Shown here: one piece after another, positions 46,978 through 58,866 of the stretch
Layout of the letters: each line of letters begins with the position of its first letter
Position numbering within the stretch: position 1 is the stretch's first letter
NCBI RefSeq assembly: GCF_000003195.3
Contig: NC_012873.2
Location: forward strand, 9,075,894-9,139,893
Length of the DNA: 64,000 nt
Reading direction: 5' to 3'
Origin: Sorghum bicolor
Lineage: Eukaryota; Streptophyta; Magnoliopsida; Poales; Poaceae
The notes under the pieces: generated by a model
Told to the model about the DNA's origin: nothing
What the model saw: only the letters and a program-made list of their open reading frames with translations
The model's database searches: none
Program-made: the position numbers and the translations under genes

Positions 46978-48063
46978 CTAGTTCGACGGCCATGCATGAC
47001 ACCCGAATTAAAAGCGCGTCCAATTTACGTCCTCTGTGCATGCGGGCTTAATTCCATGCACCAACTTCGGACCTAGCCATAGCCATGCATGTCGGCATGT
47101 GTGTGAACAAGCTGCTTCCACGTAGGAACCAATGCAACTGCGTAGCTAAGCAACTTGCGCCGATTAGATGTAACCGCGTCTCGGTCGGACTCGGACGCGA
47201 CGACATCGATCGATCGTCGGGCCATGCATGAGTCATGCGATGCAATGCATGCACGGCTAGCTGGCAAACCAGTTTTTTTTTCCCTGACGATGATAATATA
47301 ATATAAATCTAGGTCCTGCATATGCATCATCAGGTCGCTCTTTGATTGGACTTGTCGTTGCTGCATATGCTTCTGATCCTGTGATCATCAGAGACGTGGA
47401 TTTGGCTAGATCATCATCATCAGAGACATAATTTTGGCTACAACTGTCTTTGATGTGGATCATCAGAGATGTGGTTTTGGATAGGCCTGTTTGTAATCAT
47501 GAATTAAAGAAACCAAAAAAATGTCAATGCAGGCTCGTGTATATCAGTTCTATTAAGTGCATTTTCACTTACATTCTGAGTTTCTGACATATAGAATCAT
47601 CTTCCACTCTGATTTTTTTTTTCTATGAATCCCAATCAAAACAATACAGTAGTACATTTCTATCCATATAGCACATTTGTATATATTTCCATTTGAACCA
47701 AAGCACAACAGCTTAGAACAAGAACAATAAATCACAATTCTAAAATTATCTGGTCGTTCACTACTGCTCAAAATATAGGCGTTTGTTTTCATCATGCGCC
47801 CTGATTTTTCTATGAACCCAATCAACAATTCTTCTCAAGATATGCATTTGCTCACCACTGCTCCATGTGCCGTAAGATTCGATGTGACGGGGAATCTTGA
47901 AATTTTTTGGAAACTAAACGAGACTATTTTTCGCTTCTTCATCTAGACCAGCAATGATATGTGCACGTAAGATTCTTTTCTCATTGATCAACCTTTACTA
48001 GAGACGACATCCAAAAATATCAACCTTTAAATCAGGGTCAGGGGGTTCAGAAATGAACAGAGA

Positions 48064-48065
<2 letters not shown>
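46978..48065. other. Intergenic DNA
   Basis: Rich in CATGCATG palindromes (46990-47260). It has three imperfect CATCAGAGA-type repeats (47385-47480) and a fragment of the MITE right end (TAAGATTCGATGTGACGGG near 47874). No gene was recognised. Confidence 0.4.

Positions 48066-48133
<68 letters not shown>
48066..48133. repeat. (TA)n microsatellite, ~34 units
   Basis: An uninterrupted TA run of about 68 bases, 13 bases from the left end of the inverted-repeat element at 48147. Confidence 0.95.
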
Positions 48134-48135
<2 letters not shown>

Positions 48136-48189
48136 TCTCTATATTATACCCTGGGTACTGAATAATAATCGGTACCCAACACCAAATCA

Positions 48190-48826
48190 ATGAGCCCGAC
48201 CCGAGTGGAGCACGGGTGCACCCTGCTCCGAATTCCCCCGATCCCCTCGTACCCGAGCGCCGTTCCTCGCCCCCACCTACATATCGCATGGACCAAAAAA
48301 AAGTCTCCCCCCTGCACACGATCTGAGCTCGCCCTCCGCAGCCTCCCAGGCGGTTTTGCGGCTTCCGAAGGTTGCAGACCCTAGATCGCCGTCGTCCTCG
48401 CCGTAGGACCTTACATCGCCGCCGCCCTCTGCCCGTCCCCTCACCGCCGCGGCACTGACCAGAGCATCCTCTGCCCGTCCTCGGTTTATCTGCGTCCCTC
48501 ACCGTCGTGGCACCGCCTAGGTTGCAGCGCCACCCAGGGCGCCCTCTGCCCGTCCGGCGGCCGCTCGGTCTTCCTGCGTCTCTCACCGCCGCGGCGCCGC
48601 CTAGGGCGCCCTCTGCCAGTCCGGCGTCTGCCTAGTCTCCTTCCTGCGTCCCTCACCGCAGTGGCGCCGCCACGGCTATTTGGCTGTAGACGCATCGCGT
48701 CGCCGGTCCTCCGGTCTCAGTTGGCGGACCCCAGCCTCTGGACCCAGTGCACCGGTCTCCTGATTCCAGCGTCCGGCCCCTCCACATCGTACCCCCGCCA
48801 GTGGAGTTCTGGACCACGGCATTCAG
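48190..48826 (+). other. GC-rich first-exon-like segment inside the 5.65-kb element
   Basis: High-GC sequence ending in a strong splice donor, ATTCAG|GTAGGT, at 48826/48827. Between about 48410 and 48670 it has imperfect ~90-bp tandem repeats (CCCTCACCGCCG, GCGCCCTCTGCC, TTCCTGCGTC). No long plus-strand frame runs through it, so if transcribed it is probably a leader or non-coding RNA. Confidence 0.4.
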
Positions 48827-48953
48827 GTAGGTATCTCAGTCTCATGTATTTTGGATTAGGGTTGGTAGGTATCCAAATCCAATGTATTTTCGATTAGGAT
48901 TGTTGCTTCATTGTACAATTACATATTACATATTCTTGTTTTCATGTCGGCAG

Positions 48954-49077
48954 AGGTTACACAAGCCGTAGGATTCTTTGCATCCTTGTCGCTGCCGCTG
49001 GTCTTCTTTGCCTGTTCCAAAACATGTATGAATTTGATTTTTTGACACAGATTCATACATCCTCTCATGGTCCGCAG
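48954..49077 (+). other. Exon-like segment
   Basis: Bounded by an acceptor (GTCGGCAG|AGG) and a donor (TCCGCAG|GTAAAG). Further pieces of the same kind lie at about 50218-50319 (TCTCAG then …GCACTAG|GTAAAT) and 52320-52390. Together they suggest a spliced transcript with short captured exons. Confidence 0.35.
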
Positions 49078-52000
49078 GTAAAGGGCGTGGAAGCAGCAAA
49101 GTTCAGGAATCATGTCCCCTTGGTGTAGTGCACTTCCATGTTCCTATTGCTGTGTCGCTTGTTTTTAGGATTGATAATTTTTTCTCTAATTTTAAATTCA
49201 TATGTGATCACCAGAAAATATGGCAAAACACCAGGGTAGACAAAAGCTTGATATCAAGCTAGAAGTGATAATCTTCTTTCTAGAAGCTAGCATATGCATT
49301 TCATTATTATCTCATATGAATACAACTAAACCCTTCATTCCTGCAACTAGCTTAAAAATTGTATTCTTGAAATTGCTGCTTGAAATTTCTATTAGTGATT
49401 CCATAGTTGTAAATGGTACTAGGATGATGATGATGATATAAGATTTTTACAATTAATTATTGAGGTGCATGATTTCTTGATTGTGGGAGGATGGTAGTCA
49501 TTGTTTATCCATCTGTGAGAGATGTTGCTAACATGATTTCATATGTTGGTTGTGTGCTGGCTGTGGAGCATAATTAGAGATTTATTATTTTTATTTGTGA
49601 ATAAGAACACAAGATGTGCAAGTTGCTTTTTTTTACACATTGTAAATGCTCAGATATGTGTGATTCCAGCAAACTTATGACTGAACTTACATTTGTTTTC
49701 TGAGATTTTTTTCACAGATTGGTAAGTATAAAGTATATAAAGTATTTTTATTTGGATTCATAGATTAATCGGCTACCTTCTATCGGAATGAGCTGTGGTG
49801 TCACTTATTTTTGTGTGTTCCAACATAGTGTATTCATTCGGAGATGCCTCTTGAGGGATGTCGCTGCGCAGCCCCTGGCCTGCAACCCAGTTACCCGGCC
49901 TCCTACACGTGAGGTAAGGCTAGCCTTTAGTCCTTGTTAATGTAATTGTGCATAGATTTGCTGAGCCAGGAAGCTAATCAATTCTAATCCATTCAGAGAG
50001 AGCTGGTGGTATCTAACTATTGATTTGTCCTTTCAGAATCAACAGTTCAACTATCATCAGTAGTTTCAAACTTCTATATCTTCTATAGAAGAGCCCTTTT
50101 TCTTATTTTCTTATTATCTTGGGGCAATCACTGACTATCAGAACTATTTTGTATTTCTAAAGGTTTGTGTTCTAAATTTCTTTACTTATGTTTTGTGGAT
50201 TTGTTTTCTCAGCTAATGTTCTAGTGAAAGTCGCAGCTACCTTCCGCTGCTCAATGCCGGATGAGTGGCCAGTCAACTCCCACCTCTCCTGCTCCCATGG
50301 TGCCAACCTAGCACTAGGTAAATTCAATCCCCTCAAATTTACTGGATTTGTCAAATTGCTAGATTTGTTTTAAGAAAAAATCTGTGAAATAAGATAATTT
50401 TTATCATTCAATTGAATTAGGTAGGCCAAACATGATTACCATTGGTTTGTATATTATTCTTCCATTTAGTTGAAGGACATGATATTGCATCTCTGCAGAA
50501 AATTGAGAATCCATTTATTGAAGTTTAGTCTTAGAATATCCTGAACATGCAGCTTGAATTTGTTATTCTCTGTTGTATGATTTATGTGGCCATTGAAATG
50601 TTCTTGATTGTCATCGTCTGATTGATTTCTATCAATTAGATACATGACTAGACATGTTGAGTCTAGGTCTAAATAGTAGCACAACAGCATGCTACAGAAA
50701 GCATTTCATATATACACATTGCAAATATCAAAAAATGTTTCTTTTTTTTTCTTCAGACCCTAGGATCCAAACCAGTCTGCTCTAATCTTTGGTCTTGGCA
50801 TCATGTATGAGTGAGCGTATATAGTTAGAATGATAGAATAGTTTAAATGCTGAATAAATAATAAAATTTATCTCCTAGGCGCCCACCCCATTATTATGTT
50901 CATTGCAGGCATGGTGCTTCTAAGACTAGGATATGAACTTGTCCTACCCACCTATGCTAAAATTGTTTTGTCTGACTAAACATTGTAGTCTGAGAATTTT
51001 CAGACGATGTTAGTCTCATCTTTGTCCTATTTCTGTAGCCAGGAACAAGCAGAAAGATAGCAGTACTAGAGTGTGGAACTGGTGTCCCTTGATACCTTCA
51101 TGGCTCTAAAGTTGAGTATTTTGTGGTTTCTCTAGGAAGCCATTTTATGGTAGACTATCGGGCTATCTCTTCTATTTTGGTTATCAAGTGTCCAAGTGTT
51201 ACCAACTAGATATGTTAGGCAAAACATATTAGTTGCAGACAGTCCAATAAATAATTAAAGGTTAACCAATTAGGTATCACCATAAATATTCATTTCTAGA
51301 AACTGATATTAGGATTGTTCTAGAAAACAGGTGTTCATAAGAACCCTAGCCTACTACATGACATCAAAAAATATATTTTGAAATACATTCCACAGTATGA
51401 TTCATTAATAAAATTATAATTGAGTGGATTCACTTATTCAGTTAACTACTGATTCCGAGACACAAGAGTTAGTACAATGATTAATTTATGGCATTATAAG
51501 TGACTGCTGTGATATAGTAACTATGGTGGATTAATTAGTAGCTTCTTTTTTTCTCAATGCATAAGCATGGCAAATGAAAACTTGAACTTGATTATCACTG
51601 CAGCTAATGCATGCACAAATTAGTGGTCATTTATGAAGATCTACTTGCAAACTTCCTTACGATTTCTTTACAATTTTCAGTCATGCAGATCCAATTAATC
51701 TGTAACATCCAAGTTTGCTCAGAACAGTCTAGGAAATGCCATTTTTCTTAGTATTCATAGGTCATATCTTTACTTCTAAATCACTTTTTTTCGATGTTCA
51801 ATTATGAATGGGCATGCCACCGGCGAGCTATTATTATTGCACTTTAGGGGTGAGGTAATAAAAACATATAGCTGTTGGTGGAGCCTCCCAGCTTTAGTTG
51901 CTTTTATTTGCTAGATTTCGTACTTCCTATTTTCCCATTAAAATTTTTTGATTCCTTGATGTTTTTCCAGCTGTTTAAGAAAGCACAAATAAGTATATGC

Positions 52001-53814
52001 GTTTACAGGAAATCTGTATGCATGGTTTATTATTAATCTTCAAGTTCCACACGTTTTTCTAATGAAAAACTATTGGTTATTGTTTTAATAATAATTCTCT
52101 GCATCTGAAACCAGTCTGCTTGGTTCAAGAAAAATGTTTGGGTTTTTATTTTTCTATTAAGAACTAATCTTGCATGTACTAGATCTTTGATTCGTCCTAG
52201 CTATCACCATACAGTTCTGAATTTTTTAGTTGCTTCTCGGTCTCTTTTTCCCTGATAATATACATATGTTGTTTATTGCTTTTTTCCTGTTTTGCTCTTT
52301 GCTTGATGCTTGTGTCTACAGATCCAAGGCATTCTCCTTCAAAGAACCCTCCGCTAGCTACTCCCCAGGAGTGTTCACATAGAAGGTCATACTTTTCCAT
52401 ATTATGATGTTTTTGTTTACTCTCGCTTACTAAAATGCTCTCCTAATAATAACCGATCACAATCTTATGAGTCCCTTCTAATTTGTCTATTCTGACAAAT
52501 TATGCTGCATAAAACCTCAGTTCTTGTATGTGCTATGTAATCATTCATCATGCAATTTTCTTTGAACGTCCATTCCTTTACAGGATGGATGCTGACCAGC
52601 GCGTGGTGGATATGATGCCCTCAGCTCAGCTTCTTTTACTTCTTATCTATTTTTTTCATTGTGTGAGATAAGCCTCCACATGAGTTCTCTTACAACTATT
52701 TTGTGTTTTCTCTGCATGACAATGACCTAAGAAGTACCATGGTGCTAGTAGTACTAGGAAGTGATTCCCTAGTGCAATTTATATGGGTCTATGGATGAAT
52801 CAGAGAGTCATTAATTACTTCATCTTTTGCATACCAAGACTGAAAGGTAACAAGCTAGAACCATTAGTAACACTAGGAGTAGTAGTGCTCCATGCTATCA
52901 TTCTGGCTACCTTGGTATATCTTGTTTTCCTTGCAAATTTAGATATTATGTGGATTTTTCAAATTAAACCACAAACCACTCACATTTTCCTTGTGGCTAT
53001 ATATAACAGAACGAAGGTTGACTGAGAGAAGCCTTGAACTTTGCCTTGGGGAGCAGTCTATGTAACAGACGTGCTGCCTACTGGACCACAAATGCTTATG
53101 CCTTGATTAGTGTTGTACCTTGAAGTAGCGTGCCCTCTCAACTTGCTGTGTATAGTAATGTATACAGATCTGGGCGCATGTTTATATAGCAGTCGTGATT
53201 TTTTACATACCATTTGGTGGGGTATGTGTATGACCAAGACAATGTGCGTGTGCTGATGTTGAAAAAAAAAACAATGCCGGTAAAAAAGTACTTGTTTTTT
53301 ATCGCCCTTTTCTAGAATAACACCCTTATCCCTGCAGCCATGTATACAAACAAATATTGAACCACAATAATTATAGTCACACTTTTCAATAAGTTTGTTC
53401 TCCAATTATTTCTATATTTCTTACTACAAATTCATTTTTTTCCAGTCTCCAGGAAATTAATTTCCATTCATACGTAAATAGGATATCTATATTGCTTACC
53501 AACAAATCCCCATCTATATTCAGAAATTTTAAAAAGGAAAAGTATCTGGACAACAACAACGTCAGAATATATTAAGAAATAGAAAAACAAGTAGATAATA
53601 ACCATATCAGATATTATTTAAAAAAGGTAAATTCAGTGGTCGGTAGTAAACAGATCATAGAGGCGCACGCTAGAAGGAAAACCGCGCCGGCGCGGTGGTT
53701 CACTCATGAGGCGCGTGCTGCAGAATCAGGCAACCGGGCGTCCGAACAGGCGGAAGGTGGAGGGGTCGGGTACTAAATAATATTTAGTACCCAGGGTACC
53801 CATTAGCGTAGTTC

Positions 53815-53834
53815 TATATATATATATATATATA
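53815..53834. repeat. Short (TA)n microsatellite
   Basis: About ten TA units, 16 bases outside the right end of the 5.65-kb element. Confidence 0.85.
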
Positions 53835-54289
53835 TTGTGTTTCTTCTGCCTCCGATGCCTCTATACCCTCCGTGCAACGCCTTACCCTACTTCATGTCGA
53901 TCTCTACTAGCCATCCTTCTACGTCACCCCTGGCTAACGACTATTCATCATATCACCTGCTTGATACATACGTACAGGCACAATCCACACAAACATAGTG
54001 CAACCATTAATTTTATAGAAAGTCTATTGCCATGTCGAACCCTAGTAAGCCAACCCTGATCAGGAACCTAGCTAGAGACATCTCCAAAATTAGAAAATGG
54101 CCTGTAGAGCACTATTTTTGTGAATCGGACATTGCAGGGGCTTCCAATCACAAGAATGAACTAAAGCTTTCCTAGAAATTAATTTATAAGCGATTTCATG
54201 TGCATGTAGGTCAATTCAACATATATTTAATAATATGTGGAAGGGGAAGATTTTTTTTCGTAAAACTTATGCATACATAATCTAGTTAC
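53835..54289. other. Spacer between two DNA transposons
   Basis: No feature recognised; a 74-codon frame here (53835-54059) has no motif. Confidence 0.4.
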
Positions 54290-54329
54290 CACTACGTGAA
54301 AAACTTACTAAGAGAGCGTCCCTCCCCAC

Positions 54330-54500
54330 ACTGTAGGGGCGGTTAACATTTGAACCGCCCTTATAGTGGGTGGGCAGCCAACCAGGAAGCCAGCCGCCCT
54401 TGCAGTGTTCTCTGTATGGGCGGTTGGTGTTACCAGCCGCCCTTACAGTGGGGGAGGCACCGTAGGGCGGCTGGTAACACCAACCGCCCCTACAAAGGTC
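54330..54500. repeat. Subterminal palindromic repeats of the CACTA element
   Basis: Several GGGCGGTT and AACCGCCC units. Two near-perfect complementary blocks, GGGCGGTTGGTGTTACCAGC and its mirror starting GGGCGGCTGG (about 54418-54442 and 54464-54488), can form a long hairpin. Such subterminal arrays are the usual binding sites of CACTA-encoded proteins. Confidence 0.8.
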
Positions 54501-54994
54501 TGTAGCATAAGTAGCCAGCCCACTCTTCTTCCTCCCCGAGCCACTCACTTCCACTCGCAAAAAAAGATTTGGGAGGCCTTGGGCACTTCCCTAAAATCAC
54601 TCTAGGAAGGGGGCAGGTTTTGAACTTAAATCCTTTGGTGGGGAGCTTGTTTAAGGTAAGAAAATGCTATTCCCACCCTCTAATCCATGTTTTATTAGTT
54701 GGTTAGTGAGCAATTTACATTTTGGTTTTCTCTCTCTTCCATGGAGCTTGAGCTTTGTATTGACCAAATTAGAGCTTATCTACAATGCTATTAGTGTAGA
54801 ATAGGTAGAGACACCACCTTGCACCATCAATTAGGTGATATAGCTTGATTTTATTGGAGATTAATTGTAGTTTCATGTATGGAGAGAAAAGGCATTCTAG
54901 ATCTAGGGTTTCCTTTTTTTGTTTTTGTTTCATGAATTTGGAATGTGGTTGGCATGAATAGTTATTGGTAAACTAATAGTTGTTGTTAATATTA

Positions 54995-55270
54995 ATTGTT
55001 TCTAATAATGGTAGATAATAATTGGTAATATTAATTATGTCTAATAATCGTTTCTAACACAATTATTACTAATAATGATAGCTAATAATTGTTGCTAATA
55101 ATGGTAGATAATAATTGTTACTTATTAATTGTTGCTAATAATGGTAGATAATAATTGGTAACATTAATTATGTCTAATAATCGTTTCTAACACAATTATT
55201 GCTAATAATGATAGCTACTAATTATTGCTAATAATGGTAGATAATAATCGTTACTTGTTAATTGTTGCTA
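54995..55270. repeat. TAATAATGG / TAATAATTG-type short repeats
   Basis: Degenerate repeats of CTAATAATGGTAGATAATAA and CTAATAATTG variants fill the end of the presumed first intron. They run into the open frame upstream of the transposase homology. Confidence 0.75.
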
Positions 55271-58200
55271 ATAATTGTTCTCAACTAATTAATTTTTTTA
55301 TTTATGTAAAGATTGAGAATAGAGCTACTTGGATGTATGGTTTGCCAAGGTACTCACAAGCCTATGCTGATGAGGTGGACAAATTTATTACAATCGCGGT
55401 GAATCATGCAAAGACGTTGTCAGCAGGAAATAATTGTTCAGTTATTTGTCCCTGTAAAGATTGCAAGAACCACTTAGCAACTTATGATGTGGAAATCATC
55501 AGATCACATCTGATTAGGCGAGGATTTGTCCCGAACTACACAGTATGGCTTCATCATGGTGAAGTAATGTTTCTTGATGGCAACGATGATGACCAAGAAG
55601 ACGATGCTGAAGAAGGCCAATTGTTGTCCCAATACGTAGACATGTTTGAAGCACAAATGCAACATGATTCAGCAAATGAACAAGTATATGGTGATGATGC
55701 CGGTGGTGTCGACAATAATGATGGGGATGTTGGCGGTGTTGACAATAATGATGTTGGAGCATGTGAGGGGGATGCAGAAAACTTTGACAACTTAGAGGAA
55801 ATGCTTCGGGCCATTGGACCAGAAATACTACAACAGAAGAAGGGTCTAGAAAATCTAGAGCGGGTGAAAACAGCGTCAAAGGAGACTGTGTATGGTGTTG
55901 AGAAGGGTTGTCCAACACATTGGACACTGCTCCATTTTGTGCTTGAGCTACTCATCCTGAAGGCTAAGTACGGCTGGTCAGACTGCAGTTTTGACGATCT
56001 GTTGCATCTTCTGTCATCTGTGCTGCCACTGCCGAACTTAGTTCCCTCCAACACATACCATGCTAAGAAGGTCATAAGTCCATTGACAATGGGTGTTGAA
56101 AAGATCCATGCATGCCCCAACCATTGTATCCTTTTTCGTGGTGAAACGTTCGAAGGTCTGGATAAATGTCCTCATTGTGGGGCAAGTCGGTACAAGGACA
56201 ATGACCTTTACAGTGGCGGAGAAGCCTCCACCGGGAACAAGAGGAGTAAGAAGGGTTCCAAAAAGGTGGTACAAGAATCTCAACCTCCAGAGGACACCCC
56301 ATTAGGCAACGACGCAAAGAAGAGAAAAATTCCTGCCTTGGTAATGTGGTATCTGCCAGTGACCGACCGCTTGAGGCGTATTTTCCTGAACCCTAAGGAA
56401 GCCGCGCTCATGACATGGTGGGACGATGAGCGCAAGGTCGATGACGATGTGATTGCACACCCGGCCGATGGCAGTCAGTGGCAGGACTTCGATAATAACA
56501 ACCCACTGTTCAGTTCGGACCCAAGGAATGTACGGTTTGCCTTATGCACCGATGGAATGAATCCCTTCAACGAGAGGACGAGCAACCATAGCACTTGGCC
56601 AGTGATCTTAACCATGTACAACATCCCAACGTGGTTGTGTCAGAAGAGAAAGTATCTTTTCCATACTGTTCTTGTTTCTGGCCCTCAGCAACCAGGCTTT
56701 GATATGGACGTGTTCCTCGAGCCTGTGATGGAAGAATTCGAGAAACTATGGAGGACAGGGGAGCTGATGTATGATACTTTCCAAAAGGAGACCTTCACAT
56801 TAAGAGCAATAATATTTGTGACTATCAACGACCACCCTGCATTGTTTGCCTTGTCTGGACAAATCAAAGGCAAGACAGGATGCTTAGTCTGTCTGGATGA
56901 TACTAAATGGGTGTACCTAGATGGATCTAAGAAGACTGTTTACATCAGGAATCGTCGCTTTTTAAAGCAAGGCCACAAGTACCGCAGCAAAGTGTACTTA
57001 AAGTATTTTGGCAACATCCCAGAGGATGAAGATCGACCTCCGGAGAGACGTCATGATGGACAATATGTGTTCCAAATGGTGAAAAATATAAGCGTCATCT
57101 ATGGAAAGAAGAAAATGGATGGAACACCTAGAGATAGAAGCACACCTCCTATTGAAGGCATGCCTTTTAAGAAAAAGTCAATCTTCTTTCAGTATCTTGA
57201 ATATTGGCCACAATTGGAGGTCCCCCATGCCATTGATGCTATGCATGTACAGAAGAATATCTTTGAGAGTCTCATCGCTACCTTGATGGACACACCGAAG
57301 TCAAATTATAGTCTCAAAGCAAGGAGAGACATGGAGCAGCTACATGTGATGCCAGAGCTTCACCCGGTACTTGAGACAAAAACTGGAAAATACACCCTAC
57401 CCGCGGCTAGCTACAACCTAGACCTAGAAGAGAGGAGAGGTTTATGCACTTCTGTGAAGGGGATCAAAGTCCCGACTGGGTTTTCGGCAAACCCGAAGAA
57501 GCTAGTGTCGATGAAGGAGCTATCATTTCCACACTGTAAGGCTCACGATTGTCATATGATGCTGACGGTGTTCCTACCAATCGTAATAAGGGCTATCAAG
57601 CCAGAGTTTTTGAAGATGTCTATCACCCGCATGTGCTACTTCTGGTCGAAGATCTCACAGAAGAAGATTAGCAAGACAGAGCTGAGTGACCTACATGATT
57701 TTGTCGTAGAGACCCAAAACCAACTAGAGATGTGTTTACCTCCCGCTTTCTTCGACCCTATGGTACATCTCATGATTCACATGGTTCATCAGATACAGGC
57801 GTTGGGCCCTTGCTACTTGCATGAAATGTGGTCGTACGAGCAGTTCATGTCGGTTCTAAGTCGATATGTGCATAATCGTGCATACCCAGAGGGCTCTATG
57901 ATAGAGGGCTACAGTAGTGAAGAAGTCATCGAGTGCTGTCAAGAGTACCTAAAAGTACAGAGAGGGATTGGTATTCCCGATTCTCACTACAAGGGTAGGC
58001 TGGCCGGGAAGGGCACAAATGGTAGAAAAATCTTCATCGACAATGAATACGCTGAAGTGAGTCGGGCGCACTACGCTGTCTTGGTGAGCACAAAACTGAT
58101 GGAACCATATATTGATGAACACATGGAGATCATCCAATCAGAGAGAAATGGTCGTACAGGTGATTGGGTCATGAAACAACACAAGCAACGCCTAACTTCA

Positions 58201-58860
58201 TGGTTGAAGGACCAAAACATACAGCCTGGAGAAACCATAGATTCTATTACCACCAGTAAGTTGGCAGCGGGGCCATCAAGACAGGTGACATCTTGGAGTT
58301 CTTATGAGATCAATGGGTACACATACTATACCCACGCAAAGGACAGTAAATGTGTGAACCAAAACAGTGGTGTTCGAGCAGTGGCTATCGGCGCAGGGGG
58401 ACAAAAGATCGACTACTTTGGCATAATTGAAGATATATGGGAACTTGACTATGGAACTGAGGCACTAAATGTGGCCCTATTTCGATGTCGCTGGATCAAG
58501 CAACATGAATTCAATGAAATCGGATTGAGGGTCGTGGACCTTCACAACATAGGCTACCAGGATGATCCATGGGTCCTTGATTCACATGTTACACAAGTTT
58601 TCTATATGACCGACCCGCTCAGCATTTTCCCCCCAAAGAAGAAACCTAAGCATGTGGTTATCCCTGGAAAACAACACATTATTGGAGTTGATGGCGTTGA
58701 TGATGTTGAAGCCTACAATAAGTGTAATCAGATGCCGCTATTCACAGACTTTATTAACAAGATTGGTGTTGTGGAAAAAAACCTACCCAAAGATGTATTG
58801 CCATGGGAACGAAAAGGTGTGAAGTGGAAAACTGTTACGGCGGCGGATACTAATAAATAG
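55234..58860 (+). CDS. CACTA (TNP2-type) transposase, one open frame
   Basis: The protein cuts and joins CACTA element ends. Domains in order, numbered from the ATG at 55234: a transposase-associated N-terminal domain (about 30-110: WMYGLPRYS, CPCKDCKNH, TVWLHHGE); an acidic Asp/Asn/Gly-rich linker with a GGVDNNDG repeat; a Cys-His segment (HACPNHC … KCPHCGASRY, about 290-320); the TNP2 transposase core, with CTDGMNPF (Asp 440), TINDHPA (Asp 533) and DAMHVQKNIFESL (Asp 668) as candidate catalytic acids; then regions resembling DUF4218 (about 770-910) and DUF4216 (about 1020-1100). There is no internal stop or frameshift. Homology begins only near 55320, after an AG acceptor (GTAAAG). The true start may therefore be ATG 55333 or an upstream exon joined to the donor near 54655; residues before it come from repeats. 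Confidence 0.88.
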   Translation: MVDNNRYLLIVANNCSQLINFFIYVKIENRATWMYGLPRYSQAYADEVDKFITIAVNHAKTLSAGNNCSVICPCKDCKNHLATYDVEIIRSHLIRRGFVPNYTVWLHHGEVMFLDGNDDDQEDDAEEGQLLSQYVDMFEAQMQHDSANEQVYGDDAGGVDNNDGDVGGVDNNDVGACEGDAENFDNLEEMLRAIGPEILQQKKGLENLERVKTASKETVYGVEKGCPTHWTLLHFVLELLILKAKYGWSDCSFDDLLHLLSSVLPLPNLVPSNTYHAKKVISPLTMGVEKIHACPNHCILFRGETFEGLDKCPHCGASRYKDNDLYSGGEASTGNKRSKKGSKKVVQESQPPEDTPLGNDAKKRKIPALVMWYLPVTDRLRRIFLNPKEAALMTWWDDERKVDDDVIAHPADGSQWQDFDNNNPLFSSDPRNVRFALCTDGMNPFNERTSNHSTWPVILTMYNIPTWLCQKRKYLFHTVLVSGPQQPGFDMDVFLEPVMEEFEKLWRTGELMYDTFQKETFTLRAIIFVTINDHPALFALSGQIKGKTGCLVCLDDTKWVYLDGSKKTVYIRNRRFLKQGHKYRSKVYLKYFGNIPEDEDRPPERRHDGQYVFQMVKNISVIYGKKKMDGTPRDRSTPPIEGMPFKKKSIFFQYLEYWPQLEVPHAIDAMHVQKNIFESLIATLMDTPKSNYSLKARRDMEQLHVMPELHPVLETKTGKYTLPAASYNLDLEERRGLCTSVKGIKVPTGFSANPKKLVSMKELSFPHCKAHDCHMMLTVFLPIVIRAIKPEFLKMSITRMCYFWSKISQKKISKTELSDLHDFVVETQNQLEMCLPPAFFDPMVHLMIHMVHQIQALGPCYLHEMWSYEQFMSVLSRYVHNRAYPEGSMIEGYSSEEVIECCQEYLKVQRGIGIPDSHYKGRLAGKGTNGRKIFIDNEYAEVSRAHYAVLVSTKLMEPYIDEHMEIIQSERNGRTGDWVMKQHKQRLTSWLKDQNIQPGETIDSITTSKLAAGPSRQVTSWSSYEINGYTYYTHAKDSKCVNQNSGVRAVAIGAGGQKIDYFGIIEDIWELDYGTEALNVALFRCRWIKQHEFNEIGLRVVDLHNIGYQDDPWVLDSHVTQVFYMTDPLSIFPPKKKPKHVVIPGKQHIIGVDGVDDVEAYNKCNQMPLFTDFINKIGVVEKNLPKDVLPWERKGVKWKTVTAADTNK

Positions 58861-58866
58861 TCATTT

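Larger units (their letters stand above)
48147..53798. mobile_element. 5.65-kb element with terminal inverted repeats, class not assigned
   Basis: The left end TACCCTGGGTACTGAATAAT and the right end ATTTAGTACCCAGGGTA are inverted repeats, similar over about 34 bases. Each end can fold on itself: on the right GGGTACTAAAT and ATTTAGTACCC flank a 3-base loop (53768-53792). (TA)n runs lie just outside both ends (48066-48133 and 53815-53834), as if the target was a TA microsatellite. No transposase frame is present. Inside are a GC-rich leader and AT-rich DNA with short exon-like pieces. No clear target duplication was found apart from the TA context. Confidence 0.6.

Noticed and set aside
48047..48586. 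179-codon minus-strand frame ending in an Ile-Tyr repeat
   Set aside because: The end is translated (TA)n and the rest is antisense to GC-rich repeats; no domain.
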